Assembly (NCBI GenBank): GCA_903933995.1 | Contig: CAIZMD010000215.1 | Location: 1-5,459, forward strand | Direction of reading: 5' to 3' | Source: an uncultured Bacteroidota bacterium | Lineage (GTDB): Bacteria > Bacteroidota > Bacteroidia > Chitinophagales > Chitinophagaceae | DNA: 5,459 nucleotides | Part shown: positions 1-5,459 of the stretch, one piece after another | Layout of the letters: every line of letters starts with the position of its first letter | Position numbering within the stretch: position 1 is the stretch's first letter | The notes under the pieces: model-generated | The model's input: the letters and a program-made list of their open reading frames with translations, nothing else | The model's database searches: none | Told to the model about the DNA's origin: nothing | Program-made: the position numbers and the translations under genes

Positions 1-2015
1 CTATTGGAGACCAAATAAGGGTAAATGCCACCATTACCATTAACCAAGGAAAAAATATTAGCATTGATTCTGTTGGATACCAATTAGACGATAGTACCCT
101 TCAACAATTGGCCATACAAAGAATGGGGGAAAGTGACATTAAAAAAGGCAGCCCCTATAGCAAACAATTAATCAGTGCAGAATTAGATAGAATGATTGGT
201 ATATATAGGCGTAATGGATACTACAAATTAATCAGAGAAGACTTATATGCAGAAATAGATACCACAGACATAAGCTTGATTGAACTGACCCTTGATCCAT
301 TCAAACAAGCAGAATTGATTGCAGCATCTGCTAGAAAACGCAGACAAAACCCCACTTGGAATGTGACCATTAAGAAAAGGCCAACAACCGATTCCAGCAA
401 GTTGACACAATTCAAAGTGGCCAATATCTATTACTATCCAGAAACCAAGATCACGGATGTTATAGACTCCCTTACCACTGCAAAAGGATTTAAAGAAGAA
501 CAGCATGGTGACAATTATATGCGATACCAGGTTGGCAAATTCAAATACCAACCACTAAAGGAACATACTTTTCTAAGCAAGGGAGAACACTTTAATGAAG
601 AGTCTTATTTTAAAACCTTGAATACCATGGGGCAGATTGGCGCATGGCAACAAGTAGACGGAAAAATCATTGAAAGAGACAAAGACAGTCTTGACTTGTA
701 TTTCTACTTAGTACCAGCTCTCAAACAAAATTTTACAGTTGACTTAGAAGGAAGCCGCAACACAGGAGATATTGGAGCAGGAAACCTATTTGGGATCTCA
801 ACCAATCTCTCATATAAAAACAGAAATGTTTGGAAAAGGGCCGTTCAATCTATTACCAATTTCAGAACAGGGATAGAATTGAATTTGAATTTGGGCAATA
901 ACAATAGCAACCAACAACTGGTACAAACATTCAATATTAGTGCGGGTCATACTTTTGCTTTTCCAAAAATTATTCAACCCTTTAAAAACTGGAAAGCATT
1001 AAGCAGCGTTGATAATAAGCGCACCCTACTCTCTTTTAATGCTGCTTATGTAGATAGAAGAGACTACTATAAGCTCAGGTCTATTTTGGGTTCATGGGGA
1101 TATGAATGGAAGAAAGTGCAAAGAAGGTCAGATGACACATGGTTATTCAAACCTATTAATGTAGAACTCTATTCATTAGACACATTACCAGGTTTGGACA
1201 CCCTATTTTTAAAGAATCCATTCTTACGCAATTCTTTTAATACGGGTAATATTTATAGCCAAAGTTTATCCTATACTAAAACCATCAATGCTGCTAATAG
1301 AAAAAGCCATTTTATCAGATTGGGCTTAGAAGAAACCGGATTGATTTTTGGTTTATTCAAGGGTTTAAGAAATGATATCTACAGGTATATTAAAGTTGAA
1401 GCAGAGTATCGCCAGACCAAGAAATGGGAAAAGTCTGAAATGGCTTATCGGGCCTTTGCAGGTATGGGATATAACTATGGCAATTATCCTGGAAACAAAG
1501 AGATTTCTACCCTTCCCTTCTTCAAACAATTTGCCGTGGGTGGCCCCTATAGCATGCGGGCATGGGGTTTGAGACAATTGGGATTGGGCAGTTCTAATAC
1601 CTATGATAGCATTTTGACCAGCAGTTTTAGGGATCGCTATGGCGATATGGTATTGGAGTTTAATGCCGAATATAGGTTTACTATGGCAACTATTGCAGGA
1701 GTAAAAATTGGCTCTGCACTCTATTCTGATATTGGTAATATTTGGAATTTAAAAAAAGACCCCACTGATCCTAAAGCCAGTTTTTCCCTTTCAAATTTAG
1801 CCAATGATTTAGCCATTGGAGTGGGTACGGGATTGAGACTAGACTTTAGTTATTTCTTAATCCGTTTAGATTTTGCCTATAAGGTCAAAGATCCCATGCG
1901 TACGGTTAATGGAGGATGGATGAGTATTAAAAATTTCAATTGGACAGATATCAGAAGCAATGGTAGAGAAGTGTCTAATTATGCTTTGCAATTAGGGATA
2001 GGATTGCCTTTCTAA
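1..2015 (+). CDS. TamA/BamA-family outer-membrane assembly protein, 5' end cut off by window edge
   Basis: The reading frame is open from the left edge (first full codon at 3) to TAA at 2013-2015, giving 670 visible residues; the start and any signal peptide or lipobox lie upstream. Visible residues 9-90 form a POTRA domain (ITINQGKNISIDSV, then KKGSPYS, then a helix ending RRNGYY). A second POTRA spans about 137-240 (FKVANIYYYP, LSKGEHFNEESYF). From about 243 (NFTVDLEGS) to the end there is a 16-strand-type barrel ending in phenylalanine (GIGLPF), as expected of a BAM substrate. GGPYSMRAWGLRQLG (MRAW at nt 1554-1565) is the loop-6 motif, VRGF/Y in proteobacteria. Omp85 proteins of this kind insert or export outer-membrane and surface proteins. 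In Bacteroidota this architecture, about 750-800 residues, covers both BamA and TamA/TamL relatives. A TamA/TamL-like protein is my preference; with the N-terminus missing I cannot separate it from a BamA paralogue. TTG at 108 is internal, not a start. Confidence 0.9.
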   Translation, partial: IGDQIRVNATITINQGKNISIDSVGYQLDDSTLQQLAIQRMGESDIKKGSPYSKQLISAELDRMIGIYRRNGYYKLIREDLYAEIDTTDISLIELTLDPFKQAELIAASARKRRQNPTWNVTIKKRPTTDSSKLTQFKVANIYYYPETKITDVIDSLTTAKGFKEEQHGDNYMRYQVGKFKYQPLKEHTFLSKGEHFNEESYFKTLNTMGQIGAWQQVDGKIIERDKDSLDLYFYLVPALKQNFTVDLEGSRNTGDIGAGNLFGISTNLSYKNRNVWKRAVQSITNFRTGIELNLNLGNNNSNQQLVQTFNISAGHTFAFPKIIQPFKNWKALSSVDNKRTLLSFNAAYVDRRDYYKLRSILGSWGYEWKKVQRRSDDTWLFKPINVELYSLDTLPGLDTLFLKNPFLRNSFNTGNIYSQSLSYTKTINAANRKSHFIRLGLEETGLIFGLFKGLRNDIYRYIKVEAEYRQTKKWEKSEMAYRAFAGMGYNYGNYPGNKEISTLPFFKQFAVGGPYSMRAWGLRQLGLGSSNTYDSILTSSFRDRYGDMVLEFNAEYRFTMATIAGVKIGSALYSDIGNIWNLKKDPTDPKASFSLSNLANDLAIGVGTGLRLDFSYFLIRLDFAYKVKDPMRTVNGGWMSIKNFNWTDIRSNGREVSNYALQLGIGLPF

Positions 2016-2042
2016 ATTAAATTTGCTATCAGTTTTAAATAA

Positions 2043-2096
2043 TTATTCTTCCTCATTGTCTGGAGCTGAGACATCAAAACCTTCATTGACTTGCTC
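2043..2096 (-). other. In-frame acidic tail behind the truB amber stop (possible lost C-terminus)
   Basis: Directly after the truB TAG stop the same frame continues for 17 sense codons, EQVNEGFDVSAPDNEEE, and ends at TAA (2043-2045). Seen directly: 11 of the 17 codons begin with G, seven residues are acidic and none basic, and the tail continues the style of the preceding residues (AAEAELE). An open run of 17 codons is not improbable by chance, but this codon pattern looks like recently coding DNA. Inference: the ancestral protein ended here and a single base change (for example CAG, GAG or AAG to TAG) shortened it, or the TAG is a sequencing or assembly error. The reading frame including the tail would be 2043-2798. 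Conserved TruB domains are complete without it. Confidence 0.45.
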
Positions 2097-2798
2097 CTAT
2101 TCTAATTCCGCTTCTGCTGCTCTTAGGGCTAAAACTTCTTGTTCAAAATCAATTAAGTTGGTGGCATCGTTTACACTAAAATGGCCAATCCTGGTTCTGC
2201 GTAAACTGCTCATATATGCACCTACCCCAAGGGCTTGACCAAAATCATTGGCAAGACTTCTAATATAGGTTCCTGTAGAACATACCACTTTAAAATAAAC
2301 CAAGGGGCCTTCTATTTTTTCAATCTCAAAAGCATGAATGGTTACTGGTCTAGGTTCCACTTCTACAAACTCCCCTTTTCTGGCAGATATATAAAGCCTT
2401 TCTCCATTTTTCTTGATGGCTGAATGTTGGGGAGGCAATTGTAAAATATTCCCTTTAAAAGACTGTGTGGCAGCTTGAATTTGTTCAGGTGTAAGATGCT
2501 CTATGGATTGGAAATTTTCCGGATCAGATTCCAAGTCATAGGTAGGAGTAGTAGCACCTAAGGTAAAAGTACCGGTATACTCTTTTTCCATTCCCATGTA
2601 CTCATTGATCTTTTTGGTGAATTTGCCAGTGCAAATGATCAAGAGCCCGGTTGCCAATGGGTCAAGGGTACCTGCATGGCCTACTTTTTTTACTTTGACA
2701 ATGGCACGTACTTTATTGGCCACGTCAAAACTGGTCCATTCCATGGGTTTGTCAAATAACAAAACCTTCCCGTCTAAAAATCCCTGTTTCCATTGCAT
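2097..2798 (-). CDS. truB: tRNA pseudouridine(55) synthase TruB
   Basis: TruB isomerises uridine 55 in the T-loop of tRNAs to pseudouridine in the cytoplasm. The 233-residue product shows the family motifs in order: KPMEWTSFDV (17-26), GHAGTLDPLATGLL (40-53) with the catalytic aspartate at D46, Y74 and the LGATTPTYD segment (80-88) of the substrate-binding region, PPQHSAIKKNGERLY (122-136), ARKGE then RPVTI (139-154), and CSTGTYIRSLANDFG (173-187) with the conserved tyrosine and arginine at 178 and 180. It ends soon after the RRTRIGHFSV segment, so it lacks the C-terminal PUA domain of the roughly 314-residue Escherichia coli enzyme; this short form is normal in Bacteroidota. ATG at 2796-2798 is chosen because motif I follows at the usual distance. 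The frame is open further upstream, but only non-ATG starts are available. No Shine-Dalgarno is visible. The gene converges on the outer-membrane protein gene and diverges from the sigma-factor gene. The amber stop is followed by a coding-like tail, annotated separately. Confidence 0.96.
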   Translation of the reverse strand: MQWKQGFLDGKVLLFDKPMEWTSFDVANKVRAIVKVKKVGHAGTLDPLATGLLIICTGKFTKKINEYMGMEKEYTGTFTLGATTPTYDLESDPENFQSIEHLTPEQIQAATQSFKGNILQLPPQHSAIKKNGERLYISARKGEFVEVEPRPVTIHAFEIEKIEGPLVYFKVVCSTGTYIRSLANDFGQALGVGAYMSSLRRTRIGHFSVNDATNLIDFEQEVLALRAAEAELE

Positions 2799-2802
2799 TC
2801 GG

Positions 2803-2810
2803 CAAAAATA
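2803..2810 (-). promoter_or_regulatory. Candidate Bacteroidota -7 promoter box for truB
   Basis: Read on the minus strand, these bases are TATTTTTG, a full match to the TAnnTTTG -7 element known from Bacteroidota primary-sigma promoters. The box ends 4 nt before the truB ATG, so a start of transcription at the usual distance would fall at or just inside the start codon, giving an almost leaderless mRNA. No TTTG-like -33 element sits about 19-20 bp upstream, which weakens the call. It is the only box match I see in the 40-bp divergent gap. Confidence 0.25.
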
Positions 2811-2838
2811 ACCAATAAGCAGCCCCGTCTTGGCATAA

Positions 2839-3462
2839 ATGAAAAAAAATCTAAGTCCCTTTGCAATGAAAACGCATAAACAGGAGTCATATGTTTACCA
2901 AGACATGGAAACAGCGCAATTGATCAAACGATGCATCAAAAAAGATAGGGCCGCCCAAGCGGAGCTCTATGGGCTTTATGCGCCAACCATGCTGGGTATT
3001 TGTTATAGGTATACCAAAAACAGAGAAGACGCGGAAGATATTTTGCAGGAGGGATTTGTGAAAGTATTTCAAAACATGGAACAGTTTCAACAAAAAGGGG
3101 TTTTTGAAGCTTGGCTAAGGAGGATTATGGTGAACACAGCTATTAGCTATTTGCGTAAGCATAGCCGGTACCGGAACCAATTACAGGTAGAAGACCTGGC
3201 TTTACATCCCGTAAGTCAGGAACAACCAGCCATTCAATTAGATACCAAAGAGTTGATTGAATGTATCAGAAACCTACCATTAGCATATCAAACCGTTTTT
3301 AACCTCTATGCTATTGAGGGTTATGATCACCAAGAAATTGCCAACCTCTTGGACCTGAATATCAATACCGTGAGAAGTCAATATAGTAGGGCAAGAACCA
3401 TGCTCATACAACGCATTCAACAAGAACAAAACAACACTCAATCCAAGAACTATGGAGGATAA
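2839..3462 (+). CDS. ECF-type sigma-70 family RNA polymerase sigma factor
   Basis: The product (207 residues from ATG 2839) has only the two domains of extracytoplasmic-function sigma factors. Region 2 spans about 42-107, with the core-binding segment NREDAEDILQEGFVKVF (61-77) and the -10-recognition stretch FEAWLRRIMVNTAISYLRKH (89-108). Region 4 spans about 138-195, with the helix-turn-helix YDHQEIANLLDLNINTVRSQ (162-181) followed by YSRAR. It should direct RNA polymerase in the cytoplasm to a specific promoter set, probably including its own operon (inference). The start is uncertain: in-frame ATGs occur at 2839, 2866 and 2905, and none has a properly spaced Shine-Dalgarno. The first 22 residues look unlike the family, and METAQLIKRC from 2905 (185 residues) matches the usual N-terminus better. 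The end overlaps the next gene by 11 nt, so the two are almost certainly co-transcribed. That neighbour is the likely anti-sigma partner. Confidence 0.93.
   Translation: MKKNLSPFAMKTHKQESYVYQDMETAQLIKRCIKKDRAAQAELYGLYAPTMLGICYRYTKNREDAEDILQEGFVKVFQNMEQFQQKGVFEAWLRRIMVNTAISYLRKHSRYRNQLQVEDLALHPVSQEQPAIQLDTKELIECIRNLPLAYQTVFNLYAIEGYDHQEIANLLDLNINTVRSQYSRARTMLIQRIQQEQNNTQSKNYGG
3452..3462 (+). promoter_or_regulatory. 11-nt stop/start overlap coupling sigma factor to its downstream partner
   Basis: The start codon ATG (3452-3454) and the sigma-gene stop TAA (3460-3462) lie within one 11-nt stretch, ATGGAGGATAA. A ribosome ending on the sigma gene would stop 6 nt past the next start, so re-initiation after slipping back is likely and would keep the two products in a fixed ratio. 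The GGAGG inside the overlap lies downstream of the ATG, so it cannot serve as this start's Shine-Dalgarno. No in-frame start follows at the right distance for it either. Confidence 0.6.
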
Positions 3463-4810
3463 ATTTGAACATCAAATAGCTGATCAGGTCAGCGGGTTCC
3501 AATTAACCCCATCCAACCAGGTATGGAAGGGAGTGGTATTGGAATTAGACAAAGAGAAAAGTAAAAAACGCGGCATATTCTGGTGGATGCCACTGGGTCT
3601 ATTGGTTATTGGTCTTGCAGGCTGGTTTTTATTTACATCAACAGAAGCTCCCAAAATTCCAAGTTTAGAACTGCCTCAGAAAAATGATAAGAAGGAATTA
3701 TCCAACCGTTCAATTCCAACCAAGGATTCTTTTGCAACAGTTCATCAAATAAGCCCGTCTAAAAAACCCATTCAACAGCAAGATGCTTCTCTTGATGAAA
3801 CCAGCAAAACATTATTGGTTCAGCAAAACGTTCAAATGCAGCAACCAATGTTGCTTCATAAGCAACCTGAGACATCATCATCATCACACATAACAACTAT
3901 CAACAGCGCTCAAGTATTCAAAGAAACTACCCATGCAACTACAAATCAACTTCAGGTTGCAGTTGATAAAGAGGAAAGCATTCAAATAAATCAAACAATT
4001 ATTCAAGAAACCACAGCAAAAAAAGACAGCAATATTTCTTCAGTTCCCACCGCTCCCCTTCCCTCTAAGAAGTCTAACAAATCCTCTTGGAGATTTCAGG
4101 TAGCACTTGGAAGTACCCGTTTATCAGAAACTAGTTTATTAGGTTATAGTACAGCTGCAGACCGAGCTGCATTTGCCAACAATAGCTCAGCAGTAGTTTC
4201 TGGGTTCCCTAATACAATTGGCATTGAAGCATCCAATAAAGGATTCCATGCAGCAATTGGCTTGAGTAAAAATTGGATCTTATCTAAAAGATGGGAATTG
4301 GCTTCGGGATTATCTTATAGGTATTTACAAAACCAACAAATGACTGGTTTGAAAAAAGACAGCAGTTACTTGATCAGCAGTCAAGCAAATTCAAATAACA
4401 ACGCTATTACTGTAAACAATTATTATTTAGCTGGTAGCCAAAACAGCAGGACTAACCGCGCTCATTGGTTGACGATCCCTATTCAAATACATTTTAACCT
4501 AAACCCAAGTTCTAAACTCAATTGGCTTCTCTATGGTGGTTCTAATTTTTCTTGGAATTTTGCCAGCAAATGGCTTATCCCTGATCAGGTAAATAATATA
4601 CTGTATGAAGCCAGACCCTTGACAAATATTATTGGTATACATGCTCAATTAGGCATTGAACTCCGTAATCAAAAAAGCCAATCCTTGTCACTTGGTTGGG
4701 AGAAAAGTATGAATAGCATGAGCAAATTAAACCAATCTAAACAATACTGGAACCAACTACAATTGCAATATAGTCAACCCATTTATTTGAAAAAATCCTC
4801 TAAAAAATAA
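3452..4810 (+). CDS. Single-pass membrane protein with C-terminal outer-membrane beta-barrel-like domain; candidate anti-sigma factor
   Basis: This 452-residue protein has four visible parts. Residues 1-41 are a hydrophilic, presumably cytoplasmic stub with a PSNQVWKGVVLELDKEKSKK segment; such P-x-x-x-W stubs commonly precede the helix in Bacteroidota genes next to ECF sigma factors. Residues 42-62 (FWWMPLGLLVIGLAGWFLF within it) are one transmembrane helix preceded by KSKKR, predicting N-in topology. Residues 63-211 are a low-complexity linker rich in Q, S, T and K with scattered prolines. Residues 213-452 alternate polar and hydrophobic or aromatic positions in repeated strands (WRFQVALGSTRL, GFHAAIGLSKNW, WELASGLSYRYL, HWLTIPIQIHF, NWLLYGGSNFSWNF, IIGIHAQLGIEL, SLSLGWEKS, YWNQLQLQYSQPIYL), like the PorT/OmpA-like barrel families. 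ATG 3452 lies inside the sigma-gene stop region, implying translational coupling. Anti-sigma function is inferred from position and topology; no zinc-binding ZAS motif or FecR domain is visible. An ordinary structural membrane protein is the alternative. Confidence 0.85.
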   Translation: MEDKFEHQIADQVSGFQLTPSNQVWKGVVLELDKEKSKKRGIFWWMPLGLLVIGLAGWFLFTSTEAPKIPSLELPQKNDKKELSNRSIPTKDSFATVHQISPSKKPIQQQDASLDETSKTLLVQQNVQMQQPMLLHKQPETSSSSHITTINSAQVFKETTHATTNQLQVAVDKEESIQINQTIIQETTAKKDSNISSVPTAPLPSKKSNKSSWRFQVALGSTRLSETSLLGYSTAADRAAFANNSSAVVSGFPNTIGIEASNKGFHAAIGLSKNWILSKRWELASGLSYRYLQNQQMTGLKKDSSYLISSQANSNNNAITVNNYYLAGSQNSRTNRAHWLTIPIQIHFNLNPSSKLNWLLYGGSNFSWNFASKWLIPDQVNNILYEARPLTNIIGIHAQLGIELRNQKSQSLSLGWEKSMNSMSKLNQSKQYWNQLQLQYSQPIYLKKSSKK

Positions 4811-4813
4811 GCC

Positions 4814-5459
4814 ATGAAAACCCATTTTTCACTCCCCATTCAAAAGATGTTTTTATGCCTAGTCATCTTTGCACTAAGCGGATGTCTAAAAGACAGTGCC
4901 AAACAAAGCTATACCATTACAAGACCCATTTTAGCCAAACTTTCAGAAGTTAGGTCCGGTATTAAAATGGAAGGACCAGTTAGTGTTTCCGCACCTGGCA
5001 AAATGTATCTTATTGGGAATACCATTTTATTAAATGAATCGGGAAAGGGGATTCACGTGATTGACAATAGCAATCCAGCAGCACCAGTAAACAAATCCTT
5101 CCTACCCATTCCTGGCAATTATGATATGGCAGTCAATGGCAACATCTTGTATGCAGACTGTTTTACAGACTTATTAGCATTTGATATTAGCAATCCAAAT
5201 CAATTAGTACTCAAATCTTTTATCAGTCAAGTTTTTCCAGACAAGCAAATCCAAAAAGGCTTCTATATTGATAGTGGATTTTGCGCCATTGGCTGGAATA
5301 GTAAAGACACTAGCATTCCTGTTGGATTAGGTATTGACCAAGTAGCTTGGATAGGTGGAGGCATGTTATTCTCCAGCAGTTCTATTGCCCTTGCATCTAG
5401 CTTCTCCTCTGACAAATCTGCTACCAATGGCAAAGCAGGCTCTATGGCCAAAATGGCCA
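4814..5459 (+). CDS. LVIVD-repeat lipoprotein, 3' end cut off by window edge
   Basis: ATG at 4814-4816 opens a frame with no stop up to the right edge, giving 215 full codons. Residues 1-24 are a lipoprotein signal: basic start, hydrophobic core MFLCLVIFA, lipobox LSGC with the lipidated cysteine at 24. The mature protein starts CLKDSAK. Residues 61-130 carry two LVIVD-type repeats, recognisable by KGIHVIDNSNPAAPV (78-92) and DLLAFDISNPNQL (119-131), each led by a strand such as GKMYLIGNT or NGNILYADC. These repeats are thought to build a beta-propeller in envelope and surface proteins; no enzymatic role is established. Residues 181-215 are glycine- and serine-rich (GGGMLFSSSS, GKAGSMAK), a segment that in related Chitinophagaceae proteins precedes further repeats. 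The gene begins 3 nt after the preceding stop, so it is the third member of the sigma-factor operon and may be part of the sensing apparatus or a structural target (inference). Confidence 0.88.
   Translation, partial: MKTHFSLPIQKMFLCLVIFALSGCLKDSAKQSYTITRPILAKLSEVRSGIKMEGPVSVSAPGKMYLIGNTILLNESGKGIHVIDNSNPAAPVNKSFLPIPGNYDMAVNGNILYADCFTDLLAFDISNPNQLVLKSFISQVFPDKQIQKGFYIDSGFCAIGWNSKDTSIPVGLGIDQVAWIGGGMLFSSSSIALASSFSSDKSATNGKAGSMAKMA

Noticed and set aside
2057..2073. Small hairpin (TGTCT / AGACA with a 7-nt loop) between the convergent genes, considered as a terminator
   Set aside because: The stem is only 5 bp, there is no T-run after it on either strand, and it lies inside the in-frame tail of truB. 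The AT-rich 2016-2042 region also lacks a good stem.
2023..2238. Plus-strand open frame of 71 codons over the 3' end of truB
   Set aside because: It lies antisense to well-conserved TruB motifs and the product (serine-rich, low complexity) resembles no family. It is a shadow frame.
2860..2897. TTTG (2860-2863) and TATGTTTA (2890-2897) as a -33/-7 promoter pair for the sigma gene starting at 2905
   Set aside because: The -7 candidate lacks the final G, and the 26-nt gap is too long compared with about 19-20 in known Bacteroidota promoters.
3874..3885. Four ATC trinucleotide repeats in the linker of the barrel protein, considered as a phase-variable tract
   Set aside because: A 3-nt unit cannot shift the frame, four copies is short, and it lies in a serine-rich disordered linker where such runs are expected.
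4153..4172. Direct repeat AGCTGCA ... AGCTGCA
   Set aside because: Seven-base repeats arise here from repeated alanine codons (AADRAA) in a coding frame. There is no third copy and no spacing pattern.
5263..5451. Minus-strand open frame of 62 codons
   Set aside because: It is antisense to the LVIVD lipoprotein, whose frame is supported by the lipobox and repeats. No start signal or recognisable domain is visible.

Overview
The window (roughly 39% GC by eye, no skew or composition break that I can see) looks like ordinary chromosome of a Bacteroidota bacterium, most likely of the family Chitinophagaceae. This rests on four things: a TamA/BamA-like outer-membrane protein with the Bacteroidota-style 'RAW' version of the loop-6 motif, a short TruB without a PUA domain, an ECF sigma factor of the 'NTVRSQYSRAR' kind, and a LVIVD-repeat lipoprotein. 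Starts mostly lack Shine-Dalgarno sequences, as is usual in this phylum. Genus is not determinable from what is here.

Layout. Positions 1-2015 (+) hold the 3' part of a TamA/BamA-family outer-membrane assembly protein; its start lies left of the window. Facing it on the minus strand is truB (2097-2798), the tRNA U55 pseudouridine synthase. In frame behind the truB amber stop lie 17 more sense codons with a strongly coding-like, acidic composition and then an ochre stop (2043-2096), which suggests a recently shortened C-terminus or a base error. A 40-bp divergent gap (2799-2838) separates truB from a tight plus-strand cluster: an ECF sigma factor (2839-3462, start uncertain), a 452-residue protein with a short cytoplasmic stub, one membrane helix, a long low-complexity linker and a C-terminal beta-barrel-like domain (3452-4810, overlapping the sigma gene by 11 nt), and a LVIVD-repeat lipoprotein (4814 to beyond the right edge, 3 nt after the previous stop). 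There is no gene-free stretch of 300 bases or more.

How the genes may work together. The first two genes are envelope-assembly and tRNA-modification housekeeping genes. The three-gene cluster is the accessory and more interesting part. The sigma factor is followed directly by a protein whose N-terminus has the position and topology of an anti-sigma factor, but whose periplasmic part ends in an outer-membrane-type barrel domain, and then by an envelope lipoprotein with a probable beta-propeller fold. The simplest inference is a cell-envelope signalling unit in which the middle protein links an envelope event to release of the sigma factor. This is inferred from gene order, overlap and topology, not demonstrated. 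No RNA genes, insertion sequences, CRISPR arrays, riboswitches or convincing terminators were found.
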